From NCBI GenBank assembly GCA_951799405.1, contig OX637333.1, forward strand, positions 29,532,785-29,596,784: DNA of 64,000 nucleotides, read 5' to 3'. Positions within the stretch are counted from its first letter, which is position 1. The number at the start of each line of letters is the position of its first letter. The stretch is from Agapetus fuscipes. Lineage: Eukaryota; Arthropoda; Insecta; Trichoptera; Glossosomatidae. Under the pieces are notes generated by a model that saw nothing but the letters and a program-made list of their open reading frames with translations, was not told where the DNA came from and did not search any database. Positions 1-9,896 of the stretch are shown piece by piece. Made by a program: the position numbers and the translations under genes.

Positions 1-143
1 CTTACAAATAAAATCCAAACCTCAAATGAACATAAGCCCTGCAACTCTTGCCGACATTCCCTGAAACAGGGGTGACATTGGCAAAGTGAACCATTTTTTA
101 CAGTATGGGTGGTCAGCCTCATACCAACCTATAAGTCAAGGAA
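1..143 (-). repeat. Family C repeat, cut by window edge
   Basis: This is the 5' half of a family C copy read on the minus strand. It ends in the reverse complement of the constant start TTCCTTGACTTATAGG. It lies head to head with the plus-strand C copy at 168, only about 24 bp away. Confidence 0.85.
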
Positions 144-167
144 TAGTACTATCCTATATACTATGTA

Positions 168-352
168 TCCTTTGACTTATAGGCTTGTATGAGGCTGACC
201 ACCCATTTTGTAAAAATATGGTGCACTTTGCCAATGCCACCCCTGTTTTACGGAACTTCGGCAAGAGTTGCGGGGTGTATGTTCATTTGAGATTTGAGTT
301 TTTATGTTCTAAGTTCACATGCGGCATGTGCAAGCGCGAACTTATAAGTGTC
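168..352 (+). repeat. Family C repeat, 5' part (split copy)
   Basis: The copy runs from the conserved head to the GCGCGAAC block. It is then interrupted by a LINE-M 3' end (353-710) and resumes at about 711-783 with the TCTGCTCGTGAGAATGCA block and an AGATT-type tail. The open frame here is fortuitous, because every C copy yields similar short frames. Confidence 0.8.
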
Positions 353-710
353 TTCCTTTTGCCAAGCTGCATCCGCAGCGGATTCACAGTAATCCTGTCT
401 TTAGACTTTCTATTATTACTTCGTATTATTTGTATCATTCTTCACGCTACCCGTGATCTAGCAACAATCCCACAAGGAGTGCCGCCCGAGGTATGCTACT
501 AGCTTCAGTAACATTGAACCATTTACTTTTAGAGTCATGGGCACGCCTCTGACCTAGAGGTTCTTGTTTTGTCGTGCCGTTGCTTTTACTTCACGGGAAC
601 GCCTTCCGCCACTTGAGAAAATATATAGCTTTGCATGCGAGCGTCCATGTGCTGTGGGTCCTTTTGACACATACATACAGGACGGGTATAAGGACGGTTT
701 GAACATGCCG
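353..710 (+). mobile_element. LINE-M 3' end inserted in a C copy
   Basis: The frame ends in codons for TPLT plus a stop at about 555-557, matching the APLT-stop end of the longer LINE-M copy at 4428-4847. The following 3'UTR shares the TTTGCATGCGAG and ATACAGGACG blocks with 5070-5125. It is heavily 5'-truncated and not functional. Confidence 0.6.
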
Positions 711-783
711 TATCTGCTCGTGAGAATGCAAATAATGTGAATCCAAAATTTGACATATCTTTGCAACTTAGATCAGATTAGAC
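711..783 (+). repeat. Family C repeat, 3' part
   Basis: This continues the copy that starts at 168, ending in CTTTGCAACTTAGATCAGATTAGA. Confidence 0.75.
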
Positions 784-841
784 GCACGCTCCTGTGAAAA
801 TAAATCAGTTCCTCTCAATGAGTAGTGCTATACGAGATGTT

Positions 842-1142
842 CAGCTTTGCCACGCAACTAACTTACACGTATAGTGTAACTTCTTGAATCTAGCGATTGG
901 AACCTATTTGTTTATACAGGTAGGCCTTGCGCCAACCACTTCAGTTGAAGTGGAGTTTCACAGCTCCCGACGTGGCTGGTACTCATTTCTTGTGAAGGCT
1001 GAGTAAACCTTGCCGGTGTTTTATTTTGGGGTTTGAAATATACACCGTAACGGGAAATCATTTCTGACAACCTCAGTGGGATTCGAACCTGGGCTCACGG
1101 AATGGAATGCAAGCACTCTTACTAACTTAAATATCGACCGGA
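842..1142 (-). mobile_element. SINE family B, near full length
   Basis: On the minus strand it reads: tRNA-like head ending in a B-box-like GGTTCGAATCC (here degraded), a body with GGAAATCATTTC and TACCGGCAAGG, a GAAGTGG-rich block, then a 3' end GTTACACTATACGTGTAAG. The tRNA similarity marks a Pol III-transcribed SINE, not a tRNA gene. Confidence 0.75.
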
Positions 1143-1219
1143 CCACAGTTGCAATATTTTCGCTGAAATTGACCACGATTGCGAAACAGCGCTTATAATG
1201 TCATCGTGATCATCATCAT

Positions 1220-1530
1220 ACATAATAATAATATCAGGATGATTTATTTGGTGAGTGCTGTTTTTGTGTGTATCACACCTCAAGAGCCCTCTGCGAGCTT
1301 GGTTGTCGCTGTAGAAAGCGCCAATTCTCAAGCAAGACCCAGTTGTTGTGAGGTTGGATGGACCTTTCAGTGACCGGTCTTTGGTAAAGGTTTATGAATT
1401 TTCAACCCAGCGAAGAGCACATTTGGAAATATATAAATGGTATATTTTGTGCTCCCCCGGGATTCGAATCCACAACCTTCCATTTACGAGTCTGAAGTGT
1501 TGCCACTGACTACGGACCGGTCCAAGATGA
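1220..1530 (-). mobile_element. SINE family A with long direct-repeat flanks
   Basis: On the minus strand the tRNA-like head (GGACCGGTCCGTAGTC with a GGATTCGAATCC B box) is followed by the body and the tail AATCATCCTGATATTATTATT. The flanks at 1193-1219 and 1531-1557 are 27-bp direct repeats differing at one base, consistent with a TSD or with insertion in a (GAT)n-rich duplication. Confidence 0.8.
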
Positions 1531-1557
1531 TTATAATGTCATCATGATCATCATCAT

Positions 1558-1795
1558 CATCGTGATTATGCATATAGCGTCCTATATACTATGTTGTATA
1601 TTATGTACTGAGTCCAATGACTCGGCGCCTTGTATGGCTCGCGTAGTAAACGAACAGCTGATCGGAGAGCAGGGAAGGTCAACCTTTTCCAAGAATAAAA
1701 AGTTAAAAAATAATGTAAAAATAATTGACAATAAAACGAGAACTCATGAAGTATTGCATAAACTTCTACAAAACGCTACTTAGCTTCAGATACAG
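1558..1795. other. Unassigned sequence
   Basis: No recognisable gene or repeat is seen between SINE A and the split SINE B. Confidence 0.4.
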
Positions 1796-1980
1796 TGTCA
1801 CTTCTTGTCACGTTCTCCCCGAAGGGTTTTCATTTGAGGCAAGCGCTGAGTAAGCCTTGCCGGTATTCTATTTTAGGTTTAAAATAAACACCGAAGCGGG
1901 AAATCATTTCTGACACCCTCGGTGGGACTCGAACCCGAGCTCTCGACATGGAGTGCAAGCACTCTACCAACTGAACTATC
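1796..1980 (-). mobile_element. SINE family B, split by LINE-L
   Basis: This is the body and most of the tRNA-like head of a B copy on the minus strand. It is broken inside the A-box region by LINE-L (1981-2676), and the rest of the head follows at 2677-2697. The 12 bases at the break, AACTGAACTATC, are duplicated on both sides. Confidence 0.85.
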
Positions 1981-2676
1981 TTACTTTACTTACTTTCTTC
2001 GGCTCATAAGCCTTGAAGGCTCAGGGCCTCCCGCACCACAATCCTCCAGGACTCTCTGTCTTGTGCAGCTTCCCTCCATGGTCCCCTCACTCCCAGAATT
2101 TCGGCATCGGCTTCAATGTTGTCTGCCCACCGCATCCTGGGACGTCCGAGTGGTCTAACACCTGAAGGGGCACCATCCAAGACTGTTCTAATGATCCTGG
2201 AGTCCTCTGCACGTGCTACATGTCCGGCCCACTGGAGTCTTCTTGATTTCATTACCGACACTATGTTAGCATCTTGAAACACGGACATCAGCTCCGCATT
2301 GGTCCGGATACGCCACCTGTCATCTTCAAATACAGGTCCGAGAATGCGACGAAGCATTTTGTTCTCAAAGACCTGGAGAGATTTTTCTTGTTTTTGAGAC
2401 AGACTCCAGGCTTCGCATCCGTACAACACAACTGGCCGAATAATGGAAGTGTAAATCTTGAATTTTGTGGAGCGGGATAGCCATTTTGAGCACAATAGCC
2501 CTCTAAGGCCAAAAAAAGCATTATTGCCGGAGTGAATTCGGGCATGTAATTCTGAGGATAGGATATTTTTGTCATTTATAAGGGTACCCAAGTATTTGAA
2601 TGAATTGCAGTTCTTAAACTTGTAATTATCTACATTCAAATCTTCTTGAATATCCCGCCGCGCCACAGGCAAGTAT
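1981..2676 (-). mobile_element. LINE-L, 5'-truncated, with 12-bp TSD
   Basis: A 696-bp minus-strand non-LTR retrotransposon fragment is flanked by perfect 12-bp duplications AACTGAACTATC (1969-1980 and 2677-2688). It ends in a GTAAGTAAAGTAA-like tail rather than poly(A). The TSD and the unbroken frame suggest a relatively recent insertion by target-primed reverse transcription. Confidence 0.9.
2004..2672 (-). pseudogene. LINE-L reverse transcriptase C-terminus
   Basis: The frame has 222 codons with no internal stop, open up to the truncation point. Motifs in order are FKYLGTLI, YTSIIRPVVLYGCEAWSL, FENKMLRRILGP, RRLQWAGHVAR and GRPRMRWADN. This series is characteristic of the post-catalytic C-terminal part of many insect endonuclease-reverse transcriptases. 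The catalytic YADD region and the endonuclease are absent, so the protein cannot be active. Shorter relatives lie at 15895-16382 and 51060-51445. The clade, possibly RTE-like, is inferred. Confidence 0.88.
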
Positions 2677-2867
2677 AACTGAACTATCGACCGGACGAAA
2701 ATGAAATATAGATTTTTTCTTCTGTTCGAACAACTAATAAACTTGACTAATTTCGTTGTCTAGACATTACTTCCATTTATCAAGGTAAGTATGAGGATAG
2801 CAATCGTCCTCCCAGTGCTTGTTTGGCTTATTAGCTATTTGATTCTTCTATTTGCTATTATGATAAC

Positions 2868-2930
2868 CCTTCGGGAATAATGCGGCAAGAAGTTACACTA
2901 TACGTGTACCTTAGTTGCGTTTTGCGATTC
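2868..2930 (+). repeat. SINE B 3'-end fragment
   Basis: It has the GCGGCAAGAAGTTACACTAT block followed by GTTGCG. Confidence 0.7.
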
Positions 2931-3350
2931 AAAGATGACCTTTAAATGAAATTGTCTTAAGAATCCTATTCTACACAATCTGAGCCAACAAAACAACGTA
3001 AAACACGATAGTGTGAGAGTTGTTTTAAATATTTTTAAAATCAATTTCCAGCAATGCCAGTGTTGTGGCCGAGGAGGTAGAGGCGCATGTTTGACTATTG
3101 TATTTGGAACCGAATAACGTTGGTTCGAATCTTGCGTCTAGCCAACTTGACCATAACTTCGATCCTGGTTCAACAGATGCCATTGCATGCACACAAGCTT
3201 CTACTTTCGCATGAAGACAACTGGCCAGGCAAAATAGGTTGGTGTATTGCATTCCCTTCCACAAATCTATTAAAAAAATAAATACATAGCTCATGTGAAA
3301 TAACCTCTGATGGGCATAAGCCAAACAAGCACCAGGAGGACGTACTTTGT
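2931..3350 (+). repeat. Family I repeat interrupted by SINE D
   Basis: The left part (2931-3054) ends AAATATTTTTAAAATCAATTTCCAG. The right part (about 3291-3350) resumes with CTCATGTGAAATAACCTCTGATGGGCATAAG. The same blocks are continuous at 18478-18615 and 29343-29540. Family I is not recognised as a known element class. Confidence 0.65.
3055..3290 (+). mobile_element. SINE family D inside family I
   Basis: It has a tRNA-like head (GGCCGAGGAGGTAGAGG with a B box GGTTCGAATCTTG), the CCTGGTTCAACAGATG block, and the 3' end GCATTCCCTTCCACAAATCTATTAAAAAA. Confidence 0.75.
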
Positions 3351-3419
3351 ACCCCCAATTAAAAATATGTTTTTTTTTTATATACAAGCATTATTTTATT
3401 TTCCCAGCGAGTTGTTTCC

Positions 3420-3625
3420 CGCTGAATTTCCTCACACGCGTCCATAAATGACGCTGCTTCATTCTGCTCGGCCCCGTGACGTCACTGCGACTCTGAAACG
3501 TTTCACGGAGACGCCCGAAGGCTTCCGGAGACGCCCGACGCGCCAGAACTCACCGCGGCTCATATATGGCGAGGCGGCGAAAAAGCTCCCCGGACGCCGG
3601 CACTTCTAAACCACGCACAGAAACA
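3420..3625. other. GC-rich unique segment with a TGACGTCA site
   Basis: It contrasts with its AT-rich surroundings: a perfect CRE-type palindrome TGACGTCA near 3478, repeated GGAGACGCCCGA, CATATATGGC and many CpGs. No convincing frame is seen. It may be a promoter, an enhancer or part of an unrecognised element. Confidence 0.35.
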
Positions 3626-3689
3626 AGAAAAACTTGTGTCGTCAGCATCAGAGTCTTCTTCTTTTACTTCTTCTTACTTGATTACAGAT

Positions 3690-3945
3690 TGATACCTCAA
3701 ATGTAAAACTGAATAAGTGCGACCTCTTCGGGGATAACGTGGCAAGAAGTTACACTATATGAGTGATTGATAATTTGAGAAATCGTGGATAAAACATTTT
3801 ATTGGGAGTAACTTCTCATAGTAAGTGAACTGATTATAAGGAAGTGCTCATGAGAAACTTCTACACTCTAGGATTTTTACACTTCTATATTTTTTTTGGG
3901 AAAATAGAATAAAAGGTGAATATTTTATCCGAGAAACCCATGTTT
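3690..3945 (+). mobile_element. Family F MITE with a SINE B fragment inside
   Basis: This is an F copy (GTAAAACTGAATAAGTG terminus, then AAACATTTTATTGGGAGTAACTTCTCATAGTAAGTG). About 45 bp of SINE B 3' end sits at 3722-3765. Confidence 0.7.
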
Positions 3946-4149
3946 TTTTTTTTTATTATTTAAACAAGAATACAACAGCATTGAATAGAATTTTGTACAT
4001 ATATAAGATATTTTTTACAATTCAAATCGCCTATTACTGTATTCTACGATTGATATTTTGATGTTAGTTTATTATGGACTTTATTCAGTTTTATCTTTAA
4101 GGGTTCAAAATCATCCTCAAATTTATCGAAATTATTTACGAGCCTTAAA

Positions 4150-4345
4150 CTGAACGTGGAGTTAATCGGAATTAACGCGGCGAGAAGTTGCTACACTATG
4201 CGTGTAGCTCAGTTGCACTATCGTAGGAAGTGGTTGGCGTAAGGTCGGCCCCCTTACCTGTAAAAATGAATAACTACCACTCATCACATGCAAAACCATT
4301 GGAGAGAACGCGACAAGAAGTTTGACAACTTAGTCAGGAGATCAC
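4150..4345 (+). repeat. SINE B fragments
   Basis: Two successive pieces of the B body and 3' end are present, including GTGGTTGGCGTAAGGTCGGCC and GCGACAAGAAGTT. Confidence 0.6.
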
Positions 4346-4394
4346 CTCCCGAACATGTTCACTAACATCACGCTCACTGTGGCCTTAAGTCAAA

Positions 4395-5165
4395 ACTTAC
4401 AAAATATGCTCAGAACCGAAACCCAACATGGCAAATAAAGAATATCTTAATTCGTTCCAAAAATTACAAAATAAAGCGATGAGAATGATTCTAAATCAGA
4501 AGTATGATACTAAAATTTCAGATATGTTGGTTAGCTTAGAGTGGTTGAATGTGGAGGAGTATCTTAAGTTGAATGCATTTATGTTTATATATAGATTAGA
4601 AAATAAGTTATTGCCTGTTTATTTGGATAAATTCATAATTAGAAATAAGGATGTACATAGCTATGATACTAGAGGGAAAAATGAGTTAAGAAAGTTAAAA
4701 GTAAGAACAGTGAAATATGACAGAGGAGTTGTGCACAGAGGATTTGATGAATATAATAAAGTACCAGCGGAAATCAAGCAAACTAGCGACGTAATCAAAT
4801 TTAAGGAGACAGCTGTAAGGTTCCTACTTGCAGCGCCTCTGACATAACTGTTTTTGTTTTGACTTGATATAAAATTGTTTAAATTAGCATTATTTTGCTA
4901 CGATAAAAAAAAAAAACAGGGTATAACTTAAAATCATTTAGCCTGTAAATCCCTTCACTTATGGCTATCATTTCTTGTTTGTGTTCTGAGCCACCTTGTC
5001 TTGCTTTACACTGGAGAGAGTGTTAGCCTCACGGGAGGGCCTTCTGCCATTTGCATCTATAATATAATGTTTTGCATGCGAGTCCTGTGACACATCCCCG
5101 GATTGGATGGATATACAGGACGTGGGTCAGATGAACATGCATCTTATCTGTGTTAGCATTTGAAA
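4395..5165 (+). mobile_element. LINE-M, 5'-truncated
   Basis: The last part of ORF2 (4428-4847) is followed by an A-run near 4907. About 250 bp of further 3' sequence after it is shared with the copy at 353-710. Confidence 0.75.
4428..4847 (+). pseudogene. LINE-M post-RT C-terminal domain
   Basis: The 139-codon open frame starts FQKLQNKAMRMIL and contains MLVSLEWLNVEEYLKLN and AFMFIYRLENKLLPVYL. This is the pattern of the C-terminal region after the reverse transcriptase in jockey/CR1-like non-LTR elements. The frame has an upstream in-frame stop near 4395 and lacks all catalytic motifs. Confidence 0.85.
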
Positions 5166-5717
5166 AAAAAATGTTTGCTGTTTAGAACTCATCGTTCTGG
5201 GCGTCCACAGCGTCGTTCATTATAAACGTCGAGAAATAACCGAAACAAAGATAAACGTTTACAAATATAATATGAGAGTAGACCCAGTATCAAACGCTTC
5301 ACCAAAATATGTATCAAAACTTAAACGCACACTGGAGACGCTTTTTTAGTTAACATACATTTTGTTGGTACACTCTGTGGAAGAGGTTTAACGCAATGTG
5401 GTGTCTGGGGAACCTGTGAACATCGACTCACAAGTCAGATGAGGATTCCTTCATTGGTCATCAGACCGGCGAAGTGGAGGCACGCCTTGTATTGAGCTCG
5501 AGAGAACTGTGATTTTCAAAAATTCAAAAATAACAACAACAAAAATATCAACACGTATTGTTTGTTATTTGTTTGGCTAGATTTTGATTTTTTTTTGAGA
5601 ATCGTAATTCAAAAAATAAAATTTAAATGTGTAAATAAATTGAGTTGAATTCAATTTTTGTGTCGAATTTGAATGTTGGAGCGCGGTACTGTGGATCCAT
5701 TGCGAAAACTCAGCCTC
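5166..5717. other. Unassigned AT-rich sequence
   Basis: Nothing is recognised apart from short A/T runs. Confidence 0.4.
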
Positions 5718-5970
5718 ATACTAATCTAATCTAAGTTGCAAAGATATGTTACATTGGAGATTCACATTACATGCATTCTCACAGCCAGACACGCACAAGT
5801 TCGCGCTGGCACATGCCTCATGTGAACCTACAACATAAAAACCAAATCTCAAATGGACATACACCCTGCAACTCTTGCCGTCCTTCCCTGTAACAGGGGT
5901 GACATTGGCAAAGTGAACCATTTTTACAGCATGGGTGGTCAGCCACATACCAACCTATAAGTCAAGGAAC
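5718..5970 (-). repeat. Family C repeat, full length
   Basis: On the minus strand it runs from TTCCTTGACTTATAGG to the AGATTAGATT tail. Confidence 0.88.
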
Positions 5971-6137
5971 CCGTCGCGTTTATACACTTTCATCCGGGGA
6001 AGCGTGTCACAGAACGCTCATGCAATGCTACATTTTTTTGTGGCGGAAGGCCTTCCCGATGGTCATGACCCGACCAAGCAGGGATTCTAGATTTACCTGT
6101 TCGTCCACTAGAGAAAACAGTGAAAGCCCGAAGTGAC

Positions 6138-6320
6138 CGGTCCGTAGTTCAGTGGCAACACTTCGGACTCTGAATGGGAAGGTTGTGGGTTCGATTCCCG
6201 GCGGAGCACAAAATATACCATTTATATTTTCAAATTTGCTCTTCGCTGGGTTGAAAAATTCATAAAACCTTTACCAATGACCGGTCACCAAAGGTCCATC
6301 CAGCCTTACAGCAATACAAG
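6138..6320 (+). mobile_element. SINE family A, 3'-truncated
   Basis: The tRNA-like head GACCGGTCCGTAGTTCAGTGG has a B box GGTTCGATTCCCGG. Body blocks CTCTTCGCTGGGTTG and GGTCCATCCAGCC follow. Confidence 0.85.
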
Positions 6321-6526
6321 CCATATAAGCCGATTCCCATCGGTTTCCCGTTTAAAATGAGACAAAAATGATAATAAAGTAGTCTACATGGTTTCAATGG
6401 GGGAAAAATACGTATTGTTTCTTTGGTTTTAAATGTATTTTTTTACTTTGTGCCTATATTTGTTAACTACTTTGTTACACCATTTTTAAAGGGAAGCCGA
6501 TGGGAACTGGCTTGTATGGCACCCTT
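6318..6526. mobile_element. Short inverted-repeat element (MITE-like)
   Basis: Arms of about 40 bp are inverted: CAAGCCATATAAGCCGATTCCC on the left matches the complement of GGGAACTGGCTTGTATGGC on the right, about 205 bp overall. It carries no coding capacity. Confidence 0.65.
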
Positions 6527-6558
6527 TGCCACTGCTAACTTCAAATAGGAACAGTAAG

Positions 6559-6639
6559 ATCCTTGACGAGGCTGACCGTATGTTGGACATAGGCTTTGAG
6601 AAGCAGATTCGTGGGATTTCTATAGGAATTCGATGCTGA
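6559..6639 (+). pseudogene. DEAD-box RNA helicase fragment (motif II)
   Basis: Codons from 6559 read ILDEADRMLDIGFEKQIRG, then degenerate to a stop at 6637-6639. LDEADRMLD-GFE-QIR is the Walker B/DEAD motif and its immediate downstream helix, as in the Vasa/PL10/p68 group (usual form LDEADRMLDMGFEPQIR). DEAD itself lies at 6565-6576. No other helicase motifs are visible nearby and there is no plausible exon context. It is best read as a captured scrap of a helicase gene. Confidence 0.8.
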
Positions 6640-6721
6640 GGATTGTTTATAAAATTCGTCATTAATTTAACAATTCAATACGATGCTTTTACAATTTATA
6701 CCATTCTTACACAACATTTTT

Positions 6722-6830
6722 TGTCGACCTTCCCTGAAGCAGGGTTGACATTGGTAAAGCGAAGCAATTTCTACAGTACGTGTCTTTGGTATTCCTTGAC
6801 TAATAGGTTGGTATAAGGCTGACCACGAGA
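6722..6830. repeat. Two head-to-head family C fragments
   Basis: A minus-strand C head (about 6722-6780) abuts a plus-strand C head (ATTCCTTGACTAATAGGTTGG, about 6790-6830). A degraded SINE A tRNA-like head on the minus strand follows at about 6846-6915. Confidence 0.65.
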
Positions 6831-7017
6831 ACTGTAAAAAATGTTTCATGCTCAGTGATGATTCGAACCCACGACCTTCTAGAAGTAGCATTACCACTAG
6901 ACTGCGAACCGATCTATAGTGCATTTTTATGATTTTAAATTTTCCTATTTCTATGTCAAACTTCTCATTTTTTTTAAGGCTGAGTGAACCTTTTTATGGT
7001 CAAAGTTACTTCCATAA

Positions 7018-7270
7018 AATCTAATCTAATCTAAGCTGCAAAGATATATATCATTTAAGATTTATATTAAATGCATTCCCACAAGCAGACATGTATAATT
7101 TCGCGCTAACACATACCGCATGTGGACCTTCAATATAAAAACCCAATCTCAAATGAACATAAGCCCTGCAACTCTTGCCGTCCTTTCCTGAAACAGGGGT
7201 GACATTGGCAAAGTAAACCATTTTTTACAGTATGGGTGGTCAGCCGCATACCAACCTATAAGTCAAGGAA
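7018..7270 (-). repeat. Family C repeat, full length
   Basis: It has both the 5' head and the (AATCT)n tail on the minus strand. Confidence 0.9.
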
Positions 7271-7592
7271 GTATATATTGTGATATAATATTGTGATATA
7301 ACATGCATTCCAGACGTTCATTGAATATCTGGCTTGAAACTCCGCCAAATTTGTGAATGTGTTACAGGAATTTACTCCATACTGAAAAAATGTTTTCAGT
7401 GTAATGTGTTTTGGCACAAAATTTCAGGAAAACATTCGCTCGAAATCAGGTCAAAATATTACGCGATGTTTACATAAATACAAAAAATATTTTTTACACG
7501 AAACCATGACTTTCTATAACTCTTTCTAATCAAATTGTAGTTAAAGCAAACAAGCACTGCGGGAACTGTTATAACTGTAGCTTTGTCGCCAT
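7271..7592. other. Unassigned AT-rich sequence
   Basis: No feature is recognised. Confidence 0.4.
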
Positions 7593-8115
7593 TCTGTTAG
7601 GGGTGGCCAGAGCCTCTGCAGACCTGTCTCCTATCCTTACATACCTCTTTCAATTCATTCATATCTTTCCATCACCTTTTTCATACATTTTCTTCTTAGA
7701 CATTCAATTTGTATACCCCATTCTTTCACAATCTCCTCAATCTGTACCCTTAGTACGAATGGCAAAACTTGAGAAAAGTGAGGTATACGGAAAGTATTAA
7801 AGAGTGATTTCTCCCAAAATCTGCCGTTCTTGTTTCTTTCACTTTATGGTCTTAGCAAAAGAGTTACAGTGATGAAGAAAATCAAGTTCAAACAAACAAA
7901 AACGGCAGATTTTGGGGGAAATCCCTCTTTAATAATTCCCGTAAACTTTACATTACTCAAGTTTGGCAACTCGTACTAAGGGTACTGATAATTCTATATT
8001 TTTCTCGGATATCCCTTACCTCTTTTTCCTTTCAAATTTCCTCGATATATTTACTGTGCCAGTCTATCATCATTCATTTTTCCACATGCCCAAACCATCT
8101 CACAGGCGCGTGCAT
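7593..8115 (-). mobile_element. LINE-K 3' coding remnant, split by a G MITE
   Basis: The minus strand gives degraded RWFGH-type and WSDQIEE-type motifs of the LINE-K C-terminus, better preserved at 41747-41947. The G MITE at 7747-7982 sits at a TA inside it; LINE-K sequence continues on both sides in register. Confidence 0.7.
7747..7982. mobile_element. Family G MITE, TA-flanked
   Basis: Its 236 bp begin CCCTTAGTACGA and end with the inverted CGTACTAAGGG, with TA on both sides (7745-7746, 7983-7984). The long inverted arms contain ATTTCTCCCAAAATCTGCCG. TA flanks and no ORF suggest a Tc1/mariner-type non-autonomous element. Other copies are at 15362-15601 and 32921-33156. Confidence 0.85.
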
Positions 8116-8210
8116 TGGGTATGGGGTAATATATTTCAGAATGAATATTTTCTCCCATTCCTTTAAAATGACTCATTCGATATTGACTGAAATGCTAACT
8201 ATAACTCCAA
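8101..8210. repeat. Family Q repeat
   Basis: About 110 bp (GCGCGTGCATTGGGTATGG to AAAATGACTCATTC) recurs inverted at about 11530-11642. Confidence 0.5.
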
Positions 8211-8229
8211 TTGAACATAAATTTTTAAC

Positions 8230-8704
8230 TTACAATCTGAGTATCAAGCTTAAATGTTTTTTTTACCATATATTGCCTACCTATTAGGCGTATGTGTCTG
8301 CATGGGATGCACGCCCCAGCCATCTCATCACATTCTTTTGACGCTCTGAGAGTTTTGGGAGGCATTTTTTGTGATACTGTTGGTTATTGTGAGGATAAAT
8401 ACATCCTGTGAAATTGCCCGACACCTGGTGCATTGTGCGCATGTTTGTGCGCACCCACAGGCGGCCATCTTGTCACAGTGACGGCCAAATCTCACTCACG
8501 CATGCGCAGACACTCGATATACGACCTAGGGGGTAATTGGGCGTAGAATGAAAAAAGTAGGCTCCTCAAACATTGATCAATACATCGCCACCTTAAAAGT
8601 TTAAACTTCTCTGAGATTAATGTGAGATTCATGTCGACTGCTCCAAGGAAGACAGCAAAAAGTCAAAAAAGACAGTTTTGCAGGAAAGCTAATTGAATGT
8701 TATT
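8230..8704. other. Unassigned sequence
   Basis: It holds a GC-richer patch at 8400-8540 (GTGCGCATGTTTGTGCGCAC and CACGCATGCGCAGACACTCG). The ACGCATGCG motif loosely resembles 61255-61275. No ORF is seen. Confidence 0.35.
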
Positions 8705-9056
8705 TATTCTATGGAGACGCAACGCAGCGCAACGCAACTAAGCTACATATATAGTGTAACTTCTTGCCGCGTTATCCCCGAAGGGGACGCATGGGGCGAT
8801 TTGAACCTATTCATTTTTACAGGTAATGGGGCCGGCCTTACGCCAACCACTTCAGTTGAAGTGGGGGTTTCCCAGCTCCCGAAAGATCTGGTACTCATTT
8901 CTTATGAAGGCTGAGTAAACCTTGCCGGTATTTTATTTTGGGGTTTGAAATAAACACCGAAACGGGTAATCATTTCTGACACACTCGGTGGGATTCGAAC
9001 CCGAGCTCACGGCATGGAATGCAAGCACTTTACCAACTGAGCTATCGACCGGACCG
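8705..9056 (-). mobile_element. SINE family B, full length
   Basis: This is one of the best B copies. On the minus strand: TCCGGTCGATAGCTCAGTTGG (A box), GGGTTCGAATCCCACCG (B box), the CGGTGTTTATTTCAAACC block, AACTGAAGTGGTTGGCG, the GGGGATAACGCGGCAAGAAG block, and the end TAGCTTAGTTGCGTTGCG. Confidence 0.9.
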
Positions 9057-9101
9057 GAGAACAATACATACACTAAGTGTTTTTAGGCTTTCATGGCCGG
9101 C

Positions 9102-9262
9102 TTCAGATGATGATGATAAGGATGTAGAATCCATTCCGGGCTTGTAGACCATGTTCAAGAATCGTAGCAGCCTTCCAAAAAGAAAAAAGAATAAAGCAGC
9201 CTACAATTATTGAACATGGTCTACAAGCCCGGAATGGATTCTACATCCTTATCATCATCAAT
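9102..9262. mobile_element. Foldback element with about 50-bp arms
   Basis: The arm GATGATGATAAGGATGTAGA continues through CCATTCCGGGCTTGTAGACC and returns inverted after a roughly 55-bp loop. It carries no ORF. Confidence 0.75.
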
Positions 9263-9399
9263 ACATAAACTATTTTTTACATTAATTTATTAACGAATTT
9301 AAATGAGATAGAGAGACGGCTGTCATCTTGCAACGAAGATAATGATTTGTTACCTTCAGAAATGGAAATAAGAAGTCAAAAACCTCAATTTTGGGGTTA

Positions 9400-9880
9400 C
9401 TTCCTTCTTTCTTGGAGCAGTCAATGTATTAAACATTTTATTGGGAGTATCTTATTGGGAGAGAGAATGATGATAGACTGACAATATATATATATAAAGA
9501 AAGTGTGAAAGGAAAAAGAGGAAAGGGATGACCGAGAAAAGTATGGAGTGATCAGATTGAGGGGATTGTGAAAGAATGGGATATACAAAGTGAGCGTAAA
9601 AGAAGAAAATGCACGAAAAAGGTGATGGATATGAATGAATTGAAAGAGGTATGTCAGGATAGGAAAAAATGGAAGCAACTCTGCAGAGGCTCTGGCCACC
9701 CCTAGCGAAATGGCGACAGAGTTAAAGTAACAGTTACAGTATCTTCTGATAATAAATGAACTAATTATAAGGAAGTACGCTCATGACAAACTTCTGAACT
9801 ACAGAATTTTCACACTTTTATAGTGTTTTCTCTCGTAGAAAATAAGAAAAAAGGTACATTTATAATACATTTCAAAACCA
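9400..9880 (+). mobile_element. Family F MITE interrupted by LINE-K
   Basis: F sequence AAACATTTTATTGGGAGTA ends at about 9448. It resumes at about 9740 with AACTAATTATAAGGAAGT and CTCATGACAAACTTCTGAAC. LINE-K lies between. Confidence 0.65.
9449..9735 (+). mobile_element. LINE-K 3' coding remnant
   Basis: In the plus direction it encodes PRKVWSDQIEGIVKEWDIQ, then KVMDMNELKEVC, then RKKWKQLCRGSGHP and a stop. It is the C-terminus of a LINE reverse transcriptase ORF; one stop lies upstream. Confidence 0.75.
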
Positions 9881-9896
9881 TACTAGCTAATCATGC

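Noticed and set aside
185..502. Short recurring frames such as MVHFAN..., seen in many family C copies
   Set aside because: They appear in both subfamilies with different frames and stops; no conserved protein, so C is treated as non-coding.
8980..9056. tRNA gene calls in SINE heads (A, B, D)
   Set aside because: A and B boxes are good but cloverleaf arms do not close, and each is followed by a shared non-tRNA body.
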